Positions 13,531 to 30,730 of a stretch of DNA of 64,000 nucleotides are shown here, piece by piece. Under the pieces are notes generated by a model. That model did no database searches. It saw only the letters and a program-made list of their open reading frames with translations, and was not told the origin of the DNA. Numbering within the stretch: the first letter of the stretch is position 1; each line of letters opens with the position of its first letter. Origin of the DNA: Capitulum mitella (taxonomy: Eukaryota > Arthropoda > Thecostraca > Pollicipedomorpha > Pollicipedidae); the NCBI GenBank assembly GCA_030062745.1, contig CP099841.1, forward strand, positions 28,585,398-28,649,397. Direction: 5' to 3'. Made by a program: the position numbers and the translations under genes.

Positions 13531-14734
13531 CCCTATTCCCGGCAGGGGGGGGGGCGGAATCCGCCCCCCTCGGGTTTTTTGCTTGCCAATTCCAGGATTT
13601 TTGACGCAGCTTCACAAAACTTGGTGACTTTTCCTAGCTATCCTTTCTACGCGCTGTGACAAAATTTCACAATTCTACTTTGCTCAGGAGCGGAGCCAGG
13701 CAACGTTTTTGGGAGGAACCTCAGGTCATTTTTGGCCATGTTCAAGGTAAAAGGAAAATGTCTGCCAAAAACAGCGTTTTAAGGCTAGAACTTAAAAATT
13801 TATATGGGTGTATAGTTAAATAGTTAGGCAATGTGCACACAAAATGTTGTTTATCTGGGGTCACTTTACAAGGTCAGGTCAAGGTCAAAAGTCAAAATTT
13901 GTTTTTTCGCAATAATTTCGGCGCCGTTTTTTCAAATGCCAAACCCGGAATATATATGACGTAGAAAGGTACCCTTTACTTGTGTACCAAGTTTCAGCTT
14001 GATATCAGGTTGAGTCACGGAGCTATGACCTAAAACGTCAGTGCGCGTACCTTATATCGCAATAGCCATAGAATGAAATTTTTGGAATAGAGTGAATTCA
14101 AATGATTGGAAACGTTTACAGATAGTATCAAATGCACACAAGATCATTCCAGGTGACCCCAAGGTCACTGGAGGTCATTTAAGGTCAAAGGTCACAAGTT
14201 GATCTGAAGAACGTGTGACCATGACACTTCTCCCTTTTTCATGTCCCTGGCACCGCCTATGCTAACATTATATCAACATTGCAATACGATTTGTACTTCT
14301 TTAGCATAGCATGCCTAGCAGAAGCCAAAAAAGTGTTTTTGCCTTTTTTGTTCATTCAGTTGTTGGAAAATTAATCCTCCTATTTTTGTAACCCTGTGCA
14401 TGAATTTTCTCAAAATTTCAGATTTGTGTACCCATGGTAAAAGCCCTATCCATAATCTCTCGATTCATGCCAGTTTCATTGAAATCGGTTCATAAACGAC
14501 GGAGTTATAAGAAGTCCAAAAGTACCCCCCATTTTGACATTTTTGCCCCCTGTATCCACAAATTTCGTAATTTTAAAAATTTCTTTTTATAAAAATGTAG
14601 TTCACGTCCCGGTAAATCGATTGCCGTTTGTTGCGATGAAATCGGACAAGTAGTTCTCGAGATCTCAGGGGGGGCCGAATCCGCCCTCCCCCTGCCGGGA
14701 ATCGACCATACCGTCTAGCCCTCCGGGAATAGGG
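13531..14734 (+). mobile_element. piggyBac-like non-autonomous element, copy C
   Basis: Has perfect TTAA flanks at 13527-13530 and 14735-14738 and matching termini (CCCTATTCCCGG and its reverse complement). Length is 1204 bp. A G10-C6 palindrome lies just inside the left end and a G-run/C-run palindrome inside the right. It is the reverse complement of copy A over its whole length. No ORF suggests a transposase. Confidence 0.8.
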
Positions 14735-15052
14735 TTAAGCTCATGCGAGCACCGAGGTGGAATTTTGGCCCTTAGGTTGCTCTGAATTAAAAAAAAAAAC
14801 ATGACAATGACATCAGGCGTTATACCCAGTGGCATATCTCGCAGAGGGCTACGCCCATTTTCCCCATCTCAAATACAAACCCGCGGTTAAAACAAATATT
14901 ACCTAGAACTTCTACACTCTGTCTCATTTACCAGATTCTCAGATCAAGGAAGATACGGAAATCAGTACGGCCATGACGATACTGTGACGGCGACGGTACA
15001 TGGAGCAATCATGGATCATCAAATAGCAAACGGAAAACACATAAATACCACG

Positions 15053-15054
<2 letters not shown>

Positions 15055-15092
<38 letters not shown>

Positions 15093-15134
15093 TATGTATA
15101 TATACATATATATATACGCACATATATATAACAC
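15055..15134. repeat. (TA)n microsatellite
   Basis: Long TA tract with GCATATG-type interruptions. Confidence 0.9.
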
Positions 15135-16319
15135 TATATCAGGGTTACATCAATCATAGAGGCTAATAGCCCCGTCAACCGTAGTAATGAGTCGCGTCAA
15201 ACGGAAACCCGTTCGCTACTGGTGCTGACGTCTATAGGTGGCACTACAATCGACGCAAAAATCTCGCCTTGCTGGAAAAACCTTGAATCTAGAGGCACGC
15301 GGCTGATTAACTCCCCTGGGGAACCCTACGGCCTTCCTGTCAGCGAGAAGTACGGATAACTACAACTAATGAAAATACCTCCACCCAAACTCGAGAGCAC
15401 TCGAAATCCACCTGGCTACAGCTTCCACCACGAGACTTCCAGCGGACATCCAGGAGTCTCCCGGAATACTGATGCTCAGGGACCCTTCAGAGTTCCATAT
15501 CAATGTGTGTTTAATAACTAACAGCGACATGTTGCAATTCGATGGACAAGAGGGACCAGGACAGGGCATATTTCGTCTTGCACCACACTCAAGATGAGCG
15601 CGACCGAGACACGTTATCTTTCGAATTTTCACGGCCGTTAGGCCCACGTGACTCATCAACGTGCCCTGGCCGAAATCAGCTGTGACCGGGCCGTCAACAC
15701 CTTTTTCCGGTATGCATTACCTGTTCAAATACCCAAGTGGCCCCTAAAGTCCTGCACTCGGAGACATCGGTGAAGGTCCAATTAACCGAGCGCAGTACCC
15801 AGATAGTTAGCAGTTTAAAGAATGACAGATGGAACGAAATTCCTGAAGATCGAGAGAAAATAACGTTCCCATGTTTGGCAACGCCAACACAAAACCCGGG
15901 ACCACACGACTCGTCGACGGTACGTTAGTGCGAGCCTACTGCCGTCGTGTTTTCATCTGAATGGTTAACTGCGATTTGTCCTATTCATCCGCATCGTCTG
16001 CTTTCATTGCATAACCCGCGGTTCAATCTTACCCATCCACCGAAACACGGCTCGTTTCATAAGCAAGCTACTACGGCCTGGTGGTTACTCACTCAGACGG
16101 GTTTAGCGCGCGCTAAAGCTGCATTACGCCGCTACCGGACAACACGGCATTTCGACAGATGGCTTACAATGCGGCCAACGTGTTTTGAGGTGTACGTACA
16201 AACCTAGCGATTAACTGCGTTCCACAGCTCCTTTGCATCAGATGATACCCGTGCTCGCATGGGAACATGCGACCAGCTGCCGCCCCTGCCGAACGTCAGA
16301 CGCCGGATAAAGTTTCTAA

Positions 16320-16325
16320 TTTATT
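16320..16325 (-). promoter_or_regulatory. RPL11 poly(A) signal AATAAA
   Basis: On the minus strand, AATAAA starts 22 nt past the RPL11 stop codon, giving a very short 3' UTR, as is common for ribosomal protein mRNAs. Confidence 0.75.
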
Positions 16326-16347
16326 TTTGTTGGCGCAACATCGGGAA

Positions 16348-21888
<5,541 letters not shown>

Positions 21889-21910
21889 CTTCAACCGGAA
21901 AGGACGTTCT
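21889..21910 (-). promoter_or_regulatory. RPL11 transcription start with 5'-TOP tract
   Basis: Upstream of the ATG the minus strand reads CCTTTCC (21903-21897), a terminal oligopyrimidine tract as expected at the 5' end of ribosomal protein mRNAs. If transcription starts there, the 5' UTR is about 15 nt. The start site is inferred from the motif. Confidence 0.6.
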
Positions 21911-24900
21911 ACACAGCGTCGCCGAATGAAAACACCACCAATGGAGAGGAAAGCTTCAAGAGGGTAAACATCGCCTTGAAAGGAAGATTGTAATATTTTT
22001 GAATTTTCTCCATCCTTTCTACGTGCATTATCCTTAGATAACCTGAAATTATTTTCGGGTATAATGTTTTTTTATAGAAAAAAACATGAAGAACCATAAA
22101 GAAAAACAAAAAAATAATTCAAGTTTTAAGAAAAAATTGAAATGGCATGCAGTGTTTGAGTCATATAAATTCAACAAAAGTTATAAAAAGTGAAAATAAT
22201 ATTTTCCACATAATCAGCTGTTACTGAGCAAAACTTGTCTACAAAATAAGCGCTTTAAAGACATTTGAAATACTATGCTTCACGAAGGGCGCGTCATGGT
22301 TGATATCGAGCAAAGTAACCGTGCTTGCAAGGTTGATTATCTCATGAGAGTATATTGTATATTATCAACAGCCTATTAGTCATCAAGACGTCGCTCGTGA
22401 GGGTTATCGGATAGCGAGCATGTTCACTGCAGACTTCGTGTACGAACGCTGACTTACTGCTTGGTGGTAATTTGGTCTTTCTCTTGGAGGAGAAACCAAC
22501 AGTCGGGTCCTGCAGTCGGGATCATAGAAAACAGAATAGGGAAATCGTCATTGTTTGATTGACTAGCATCACTTTGTGTCTTATTTGTGGCTCTGGGAAC
22601 TTCAGCAAGATTTACATAGAATCACAGACATCAGTAAGTTACAAAGATGTCTCACAAACATCTTTTTATGAAGTCTGCCTTTGTGAAAGCACCAATACTA
22701 AATGGTGTTGGAAGGTATGTTTGCCAACTGCAAAGAATTACTTTGAAGTTCTGCAAGGAACATAGTGACAGCAAGGGCATCAGGTAAGAAATACACATGA
22801 TTTTTTATAGATGTGACTGCAGTGTTGGAAATCTGGTTTTTCTTCTTGGTGTCAGAGTACATATTCTCTTTTGTAGTATAAAATGTCATGCTTTTATGCA
22901 AGAAACATGAACTAACTAGGTGTTTTGCAAGCATATGTGTCAGCAGGGGTGGACCCAGTGCCTCCATTTGGGAGGCAAACCAGTTTCCTGGGTCTACATG
23001 GTATGTCAGCAGAGTTGTTGACTGGAGGTGGGGGGGGGGGGATGGAAGGCAGCTGGCCATGGGCTCAGTGTATTTCAGCAGTCATATAAATGGAAAACTA
23101 TCAACCAGAGGAGGGGTTGATGCTAGGCAACTTCAGACTCTGGTCAAATAGGAATACCCATGTCTTTTGGGAAGAGGGAAATGACCATTTTGGAGTACAA
23201 AATTTTCCTTGGAGTATAAATTGTTTGGTGCTCCTGAACACTACAGAATGACATTTTTTCCAATGCTGTGTGACTGCCTTCAGCAAAGACAGGTGCAATG
23301 ATCATCCCTTTTATTGTGATAGTGGCTTCTGTGGTATGTATCTTGCCTAGGGAAATGTGTTCACTGGCATGGCCATCCAGGCATCTAGAAATAGCCTGCT
23401 ACACTCCTCACAATGCAGTGTTTGTAAGACCAACATTAATGCAGTTTGACATGTTTTGTCTTGTGCATTGGGTCCAGTTATGTGGAATTTAACTGATGTA
23501 AGTTATATTTTGTTTATCATCTATTGTGGGATATTAAAACTATTGAAATTGGGAAGCACTATGCAGAACTGATTTCAGTAGTGTAGAAGTGTAAGTAGAT
23601 ATGTATGTAAATAGAAGTGTAAATAGATGTGAAAGCCATAGTCCAGGCCAGGGGGTAACCAAACAGATGTATGCATGGGTAATATACATAAGCAAATGCA
23701 TGTACATTTACCAAATATACATATGAGCATATGCATGTAGACACAAATGCTTTTAAATGCAAATTACCCCTATGATATGCCTGGAAAATGTATGCATGCA
23801 CAAATGCACAGTTGTGCAAATATGAGTATGGCCATTATACATATGGCTAATATATTCTTGTGTAAATATTTGAAAATGTATGTACATGTCACAAAAGTAT
23901 GCATCAGCAAAATCATTTATGGTTCAAGTGTGTAAGTATGAAGTATGCATACTGAATAGGCAAGTATACAATCAGTCAAATGAATTTTTTATATCCAAGC
24001 ACTGACTTGTAAAGGAGCGGCTGGGCTGAGATGTATCTTTTGTATTGAAGCCGATGCGAAATGTCCTACTTAATCTTCCACTACATAAAAGATGTGGTTT
24101 TTCATGTAGTCTGGTTGACTGATCAGATCATTCCAATTTTTATGGAGACACAAGTAAATTGGTAAATTAGTGAAGCTTTGGAAATTTTATGTATATGGTG
24201 TAATCCAGTGGTAAGGTGCTGGCAAAACAGTGATATTGGTCATGTTAGGAGATATTGTGCAGACAAATATATTTATTTATCATGGTTATGTCTGGAAATC
24301 CTGGGGAATGGGAGAGTCTCGGTGACCTACTTTTCATGGATTTTAACAGTAGGTGTATGGCAGTGACTGGAGACAAATGGCCTGAAATCCTCTTCAGCCC
24401 TACCCACAGTGATTTAGGGAGATCTTGAACCATGACTGGGGCAATGGTTTGATTCAGTTTTGTCACTCCAGATCCATGGGTGTTTATGGAATAAAACTTT
24501 TTATCTATGGTAGTCCCTTTGTATAATCATTTCTGGCAGGTAATGGTGCAGGCCACCACAAACCAAGCTTTGTTTGTTGCATTCCCATTGAGGTCATGGA
24601 GGTGTGTCTGTGTGTGGAGGGGGGAGGGGCACTTTATTTTGACTATTGTCATCAATCCCATGCAACTGCTGGACTCCAGAACCCATGTTCATCCTGTTTT
24701 CAACATCCCCTATGTATGTTGTGCAAGTATTAATGATAGCATTCTGACATAGCATAGAATAGGAGATTCGCTAACGCACAATCCTCTACTCACATTTCTC
24801 TGCTTCTCACAGCTGCTGATGTGAAGGTTTTATTTATGTGGCGTTTTTTTGCTTTAGTTTCTTTTGGTTCTCTTTGAGACAAGCTTTTTTAGACTATCTG

Positions 24901-25166
24901 TGCTAGTAGAGCCAGGAAACGAGCATTACATGAACTCTTAGTGCGGACTTCAGATTTTGTCTGGCACATGATCATCCTTGCATTCTTGTATTTGTATCTG
25001 TATTTGTATTGGTGGTTGTGAGGTTATCTATTGAGTACAATGGCTATTACGCTTCGAGTCGGACGGTAAAAAGGTAAAAGAAACGTAGTCAAGACAAACG
25101 CACAGTCACGCATGCACACAACAGATGTTTAGTTCAGTTCAGAACAGTTAGTTTAGTTCAGGATGT
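21911..25166. other. No gene recognised; CpG-depleted 22.56-24.78 kb
   Basis: The first 600 bp is AT-rich and RPL11-proximal. From about 22560 to 24780 CpG is rare while TG and CA are common, similar to the RPL11 introns. This suggests germline methylation, often a mark of transcribed gene bodies in invertebrates. No conserved exon was found. A degenerate 15-16-nt periodic stretch occupies about 23690-23900. Confidence 0.4.
23690..23900. repeat. Degenerate short periodic repeat
   Basis: Recurrent ACAAATGC, ATGCATG and CATATG words occur at roughly 15-16-nt spacing. It resembles the reverse of the array at 26190-26410. Confidence 0.4.
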
Positions 25167-25462
25167 TTAGTGCATCATCCGCATTTTCAGAGCACGAGCA
25201 AAGCTCTGCTGACGCTTTTCCTGGACCTCTGGAGGAAGCCGGTGGGACGGTGCTGGCGAACTGAAACGTCCTTTCCCGGCTTCAGTTCTTGAGCTCGAGA
25301 CTCGCAACAGTCTATCTTGCCTCGTGCTTCGCTCATGCGTTGCACCGTTCAGTTGCAAGACGGCAGCCAGTGGTGGAGGCTCCCCGTGCCTGAGCACGTT
25401 GTGCGTCAAGCTGAACATGCACAAGTCCATCAGTTGTTGGGACTGTAGCCAGTCCAGCCTGG
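25167..25462 (-). CDS. Orphan C-terminal exon-like ORF, unrecognised
   Basis: A minus-strand frame opens after a CCAG acceptor-like site (about 25463) and runs to a stop at 25167. It includes LDWLQSQQLMDLCMFSLTHN and ends PPEVQEKRQQSFARALKMRM. The charged C-terminus looks coding, but I recognise no family and found no upstream exon. It could be a chance ORF. It overlaps the region where the first exon of plus-strand MRPL43 might be sought. Confidence 0.2.
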
Positions 25463-26189
25463 CCCGCAGGCCAGATACATGGTCGAATTTGCGTCAGCCG
25501 AATGTAACCCTGGTTCCAAAATTTTAGGATTTTCTGAATTTGGTTCATATTATTTTTTGTTCCATTACCATGAACTGACTAGCAGTATCTGACGTGCGAG
25601 ACAACGAGAGTAGTGACAAGTGCTGAGGACACATTTGGGCCAATGGTGTTGCACGTGCGATAGGCCGAGCAGCGTGCCCATGCAACGACGACTCACAAAA
25701 GATACGTGGGAATCCCACGACGAGGTTTTACCAAAGACGGCCTAAATTGCTAACCACATTGTAAGTTTGGAAGGTGGCGTCACGGAATCTGACTTCGATT
25801 TTTGGTAAACTGCGCAAATTTTGGCTGCTCCTAAAGGCGATTAGCTGACTCCCTGCGTGCAAACTTCAGTCTTTGTTTGTTTTTCATTACGATTAGCTGG
25901 ATGTGGAGAAAGGGTCGCTTGTGGGCTTTCACATGATCTGTGAATTTCACGGGCCCCGCCTCCACCAGTATGTTGCGGCGCTAATGACCTTAGCAGTTTC
26001 ATATGTTGATGAATAATGTAACGAATGACCTGACCTGTGACATCAGCAGCTACTCGAAAGGGGAAAACTTGTATATCACTATAACATTGAGGCGTAGACC
26101 CATTGACGTATATGTAAATTTGGTTACGTCATGTACCATGCTACATTTGCGCATGCGTTTATCTGCATATATTTATATCTATTTATGTG

Positions 26190-26410
26190 TGTTAATACTA
26201 ACATTTGCCACACGTGCATTTGTCGCATGTACATTTGCACTTAAGTACAAATGTGGACTCGCTATACGTACGCTTGCCCTTACGGAGGTTTGAGCTTACG
26301 TACATTTGCCATAGGCACGTTTGCGTTTACGTACGTTTGTGCTCACGAACATTTCGGCAAACGTACATTGGCCTCCGTACATGAGTTTTATGTACATTTG
26401 TCATGGGATC
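26190..26410. repeat. Degenerate 15-16-nt tandem array (CATTTG...GTA type)
   Basis: About a dozen diverged units of the form CATTTGnnnnnnnGTA run head to tail, for example ACGTACATTTGCC and ACGTACGTTTGTG. No gene overlaps. Confidence 0.65.
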
Positions 26411-26882
26411 AGTTAGGGTGTAGTTGAGAATGAAGTGTAACGTCATTCTTCAGTTTTACACTTCGGCATTACTATTCCTCGTGTTTCAGTGCATGGAGTG
26501 ATCTTTGATGTGCCTGTGAAATGAATATTTCTTTTTTATGAAGCGTTTTGCTGACAAAGAAGTTACACATTGACCAGCTGATGACAAACAATATTTTATT
26601 CACACATACACAGTCAAAATCACACTTATGAAGTAAAGCTTGGCTGTCACGGCAGTTTATTTATCCTATCTGGTACTACGAGTCACAGAGGTGTTTTTAA
26701 TACTCTTACAGTTGTAAAAATGCTGAATATTTGGGTGGATGGATGAAATGGATTCATTCAGTGACATTTTACATACACGTAATTTTTGTGGTGAAAATCA
26801 TTAAAGTGGGCTAATTTTTGCGCGTTATACACAGTGTTTCTTTATCATTATCCTTTGTCTTCAAATGGTGTCATAATTTCAG

Positions 26883-27980
26883 AGATTTTATCGAAAATCA
26901 AGTGGTGGACTTCGCCAAGAAGAATCCTGGCATCGTCGTGTACTTGAAACCAAGGAGACATCGAGCTCCACACATCAAGCTAGAATACTGTAAGTTCTCT
27001 TTTTGTTACTTTGCAATGTGCTTCTTGTTATCTGCATTTGTTAAAGTTATTTTAGCTAGTCTGACTGGAAAATGGGTAAATTGATTGGAATAAATGGAGC
27101 TGTTCTTGGACATTAAGCGAGATATTTGCTTCACGTGCATGTTATGTGTGTACATATTTACATCACCAGATGCATACATACATACATACATGCATGCCTA
27201 CATACAAACACCTATGCATGCATATATACATACATGTATATATCTATGACTGGTCAAATGCTGCACTGTGTGTTTCTCGTCCGTTAGTTTGGTGCGCGAG
27301 TCACGCTGCGGTTATCTGATCCGTCCAGTCTGTTCTTGATTCTTCTTGTCCATACCGGGTGTCCGGCTGGGGGACGTTGTCGACTCCTCCGTCTTGGTCC
27401 ACCAGTAAACGGTGAGACCGAGATCCTGGGCGTCAAGTGCATGGCGCAGCACGAGGTGGCGCAGTGGCTGGAGGTGGCGCGCGGCAACTCCGGCGAGCCG
27501 GTGGCTCGGCTCAGGAAGATGCAGCACACGGACCACCCGTCCGTCCAGGGCGTCTGGACGCCGTGGACCAACGTGCCGGCCGAGACCAACCTGGAGACCT
27601 TCCCGAGCGTGAGTGCCCGCCCGCCAAGGCCCACAGGCGGCGGCCTCCGTCGTTCTCCGCACTGCGGGGGTTTTATGCGCAGTTAATCAGGTGCTGCACT
27701 TTTCCTGGGTTCACCATTAGGATGTGTATTGTCTGAGTGTGTCTTTAGTGAACTGAGCTGAGTACGTGGGGTGTGTGTTGTAATATCCAGTCTGTCCTGG
27801 TGGGGAAAAATGTGTGGAAATCCCGGCGTGTGTGCACGAGACATGATAAATGTGTCGGCCATGCCATGCACATGACGTTTAGATGCAAGTCATCCGTGGT
27901 TTGCAACAGGGGCACAGTCGTTTCGCAAGTAACGCTAACTTGTGAACATTGATCCGTAGATGCAATATATGATATGCGAG

Positions 27981-28032
<52 letters not shown>

Positions 28033-28485
28033 ATATACGAGCTTTACAGCAATATCAAGCGTCGAAAATATGCGATGGATGTTGATTTTTTCGCATATAT
28101 TTCTGAATCGTACCTGCTTCGCTCTGCATTCAATGACAGTTCACTTCCTGTTCATTTTGATATATCTTCTGCGTGCGCGTCACCCTCGAGCGCCATGACG
28201 CCCTCACCTGTAAGCTTACTTCCAAACGGCCCGGGCGTTTGTGTACCGTCGGTCTGTGGGGAGTCCCGGCGCTCGTAACCCCGAGATGACCGCAGAACTC
28301 AGTGCCCGCGGCGCTGTCACGACGGGAAGACGCCGGCTCCGCGGGCCTAATCGCTCTAACGCCGCGTCCCGTTCCAGGACCAGTACCGGGCGCCGGAGAC
28401 TGGGAAGTCGGCCACCGAGCAGCTGCGGGAGATGTTCCAGCGGCAGCAGCAGCAGGCCACCGAACAGCCGGCCGGCACTGGCTAA
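26883..28485 (+). CDS. MRPL43: Mitochondrial ribosomal protein L43 (mL43), first exon missing
   Basis: Three exons are seen: 26883-26989, 27406-27608 and 28378-28485 (stop 28483-28485), with GT-AG junctions and consistent phases. The protein runs DFIENQVVDFAKKNPGIVVY, LKPRRHRAPHIKLEYLNGET, then RLRKMQHTDHPSVQGVW and TPWTNVP, a clear match to the L51/S25/CI-B8 thioredoxin-like domain of mL43. The C-terminal exon is Gln-rich (FQRQQQQ). mL43 is a component of the mitoribosomal large subunit. The exon with the start codon and the family's NG-GRYV-QL motif was not found between RPL11 and 26882. It may lie in a divergent exon or outside my recognition. The gene converges on the RWD-RING gene, with 833 bp between stops. 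Confidence 0.92.
27983..28031. repeat. (TA)n microsatellite in MRPL43 intron
   Basis: Uninterrupted TA tract within the last intron, about 350 bp before the acceptor. Confidence 0.9.
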
Positions 28486-28751
28486 CCGGCCGCCGTCTGT
28501 CGTGCTGCACCTGTATCAGTTTAGTGTGTCTGACAGGGAACGTCGCGGCGTAGTGAGCGAGTCGCGTTGCATTGTGCGTCTGTGGCGTCCGGCGTGCGGT
28601 TGCCTGTGCTGTGTGCGTCAGTGACTTTATTCTGCGGGCCACGGTGCGACGTGAGAACGCCGGACGACGTGGCGGCCGCCGGAGGTTCCGGCCGCAGTTC
28701 AAGTGAAGCTGCCTGCTGGGTACGGCACCACGCGGGCCTCTGACGTCGAGC

Positions 28752-28796
28752 GGCGAGAGGTCTCGCAGTCTCACAGGCGAGAGGTCTCGCAGTCTC
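28752..28796 (+). repeat. 21-bp direct repeat, two copies
   Basis: Two identical 21-bp copies, containing GAGAGGTCTCGCAGTCTC, start at 28752 and 28776. They lie in the probable MRPL43 3' UTR. Confidence 0.85.
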
Positions 28797-29020
28797 GGCC
28801 GTACAGGGCACGAGTTCTTGGAGAGGCCGACGGTTGGTCGTGCTCCGGCACCCCCCACTATAACGGGAGTACGAGTAACATGGAATACATGTTCTTACCA
28901 CTGTGCAGTACACGCGATGTGCGAAAGTGATGACAAAAGCAGTGGGTCTTGCGGATAAAATGAATCTTAAACAAGTGCAATCCTTTATATTAGCAATGCT
29001 TCATGAGATAGCATATCACA

Positions 29021-29026
29021 TTTATT
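29021..29026 (-). promoter_or_regulatory. AATAAA for the RWD-RING gene
   Basis: Minus-strand AATAAA about 295 nt past the stop at 29319. It is the nearest canonical poly(A) signal. Confidence 0.5.
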
Positions 29027-29318
29027 CACACCCACCGCCCAGAAGCGGGTCCGATAGAGCGCCTGAATCCACAGTAAGCCTGCTTGACAATCCGAACAGA
29101 GGTCTACGCGGAAAGAGTTACTGCCCAGCGAAAGCGTTCAAACTTGCTAGAGATGCCCTGAAGTCTGCACCGCAAGGAGAAAGCGACTGGCCGCTCGCGG
29201 GCCCGTCTTTCGGCGAAATCTCCTTCAATAGAGCGGCAGCAGGACACCGCCTGCCGTCACGCCTCAGGGCCTCCCACCATAGCCTAACCCGCCTCCCCAG
29301 CCCCTGCCGGCGGGCGCG

Positions 29319-30613
29319 TCAAGACAAGAAGTCGATGACCTCGCCGAGCTCGCGCTCGCGCGCCTGCTCCTGCGCCCAGCGCGCTTCGGCCAGCTGCGGC
29401 GACACCTTGTACTTCTCGTGGAAGATGCGCTTGCCGCAGTGCTCGCACATCTTGCCGCCGTCGAACGGCGGCGTCTTCATGTACTGCACCAGGCAGCCGA
29501 AGTGGTAAAGGTGGCCGCAGTAGACGCGCTCCACGTGCAGATTCGCGCCGCCGTCCTCGACGATCTCGGCCGGGTCGGCCGGCAGTGCCACCTGTCGGGA
29601 TAAAAACGAACCGCTAGATTCAGGCTCGGCCGCAAACGCGACGACGCCAATCAACTTCGACAGACGGGCGGACAAGCACCGAAATTAGGCAAACGGTAAA
29701 TTACCAATGCCAATCCATACCATGGCAGCAATCCTTAATGTGTACGACGGGAAGACGCAAATGATTAAGAGTGCACGATTAAAAAACAGAGTGGATGATT
29801 AATACTGTGCAGGAAGAACGGACGACGCCACAATTCATCGCATTCAACAAACAGTGTCGCAATGGAGTTAACACCACCCCGTCCGCTCCGGCGGTCTCTC
29901 ACCTTCTTGCAGTGCTGGCAGACGTCGGTCGGGAAGCGTTTGAAGTCGTCGGTGAGGAAGCGCACCACGGGCTCGAGCGAGGGCCGCGGTTGGAACGGCG
30001 GCGCGTCCTTCTTCGGCCGCAGCGGCGGCTCGACGCAGCGGCGCGCCACCTCCGTGGCCTGGCCGCTGAGCCAGCGGCGCAGCGGCCCCGGCAGGTCGCA
30101 CGAGCGCTCCTCGACCGTGACGCGGTCGCGGGGGTAGTCGTGCGGCACCACCAGGTGCGCCCGGTAGTGGTAGCGCTGGCTGCGCAGCGACAGCGACACA
30201 GTGGACGTCTTCTGCTTCAGCTTGAGCTCGTCGCCGTCGCCGAGCATCTCGCGCCGGATGCGCGAGAGTTCGGCCGAGCAGCAGCTCAGCGGGTTCTCGT
30301 CCAGGAAGCGGCTGATGAACTTGGCCAGCGGCAGGATCTGCGGCTTGCCGAGCAGCTTCTTGGCCTCACCCTCGCAAATCTTGACGAGGCCGTCCAGCAG
30401 CTTGTCCGACAGGGTCTTGCTCTTCAGCTCCAGCAGGATGACCTGGCGCGGGTAATCGGACGGGAACTGGAAACACGCCGCCAGCTGTTTGAAGTCGGTC
30501 TTCTTGATCTCGATGCGCACCATGACCGGCACGCAGGTCACCAGCTTGCTGCCCGGCACCACGTTCTCACACATCTTCTTCACCTCGTCCAGCTCGTCGT
30601 TGATTAGTCCCAT
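29319..30613 (-). CDS. Double-RWD, RING-H2 finger protein (probable E3 ubiquitin ligase)
   Basis: Two exons: 30613-29903 and 29591-29319, phase 0, 327 residues. The N-terminal RWD domain (about 1-115) has the characteristic YP turn in FPSDYPRQVILLELKSK. A second RWD-like unit (about 130-230) repeats it as VPHDYPRDRVTVEE. The C-terminus is a RING-H2 finger with ligands C232, C235, C262, H264, H267, C270, C286 and C289 (CQHC, CGHLYHFGC, CEHC). The intron falls between ligand pairs one and two. RWD folds bind E2 or partner proteins and RING-H2 fingers recruit E2-ubiquitin, so ligase activity is inferred. The domain order recalls FANCL, but I cannot show orthology. The start is 108 bp downstream of the BLOC1S3 stop. 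Long plus-strand ORFs over this locus are antisense shadows. Confidence 0.85.
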
Positions 30614-30730
30614 GGTGAGGACAGTTTTAGTCGATTTGGATTTCAGCGGGCTCCAGGCGCTCCCGACGAAGGATGAACGTTGGAAAGTCCCACCGTATCG
30701 GAGTGGTACGAATCACACTGACTAGATCTT
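30614..30730 (-). promoter_or_regulatory. Compact intergenic promoter of RWD-RING gene
   Basis: Only 108 bp separate the BLOC1S3 stop (30722) from the next ATG (30613). Immediately after the BLOC1S3 TAG the minus strand reads TCAGTG, close to the arthropod initiator TCAGTY, so the downstream promoter may start at the end of the upstream gene. No AATAAA for BLOC1S3 was seen in the gap. Confidence 0.4.

Larger units (their letters stand above)
14740..16347. other. Intergenic between element C and RPL11
   Basis: Contains a TA microsatellite at 15055-15134. The remainder is unique and CpG-containing, with no recognised gene. The end near 16320 carries the RPL11 poly(A) signal. Confidence 0.4.

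Noticed and set aside
28130-28858. 242-residue minus-strand ORF
   Set aside because: Antisense of the MRPL43 last exon and 3' UTR; Arg/Pro-rich composition artefact.
29795-30607. 270-residue plus-strand ORF
   Set aside because: Antisense of the RWD-RING first exon, kept open by high third-position GC.
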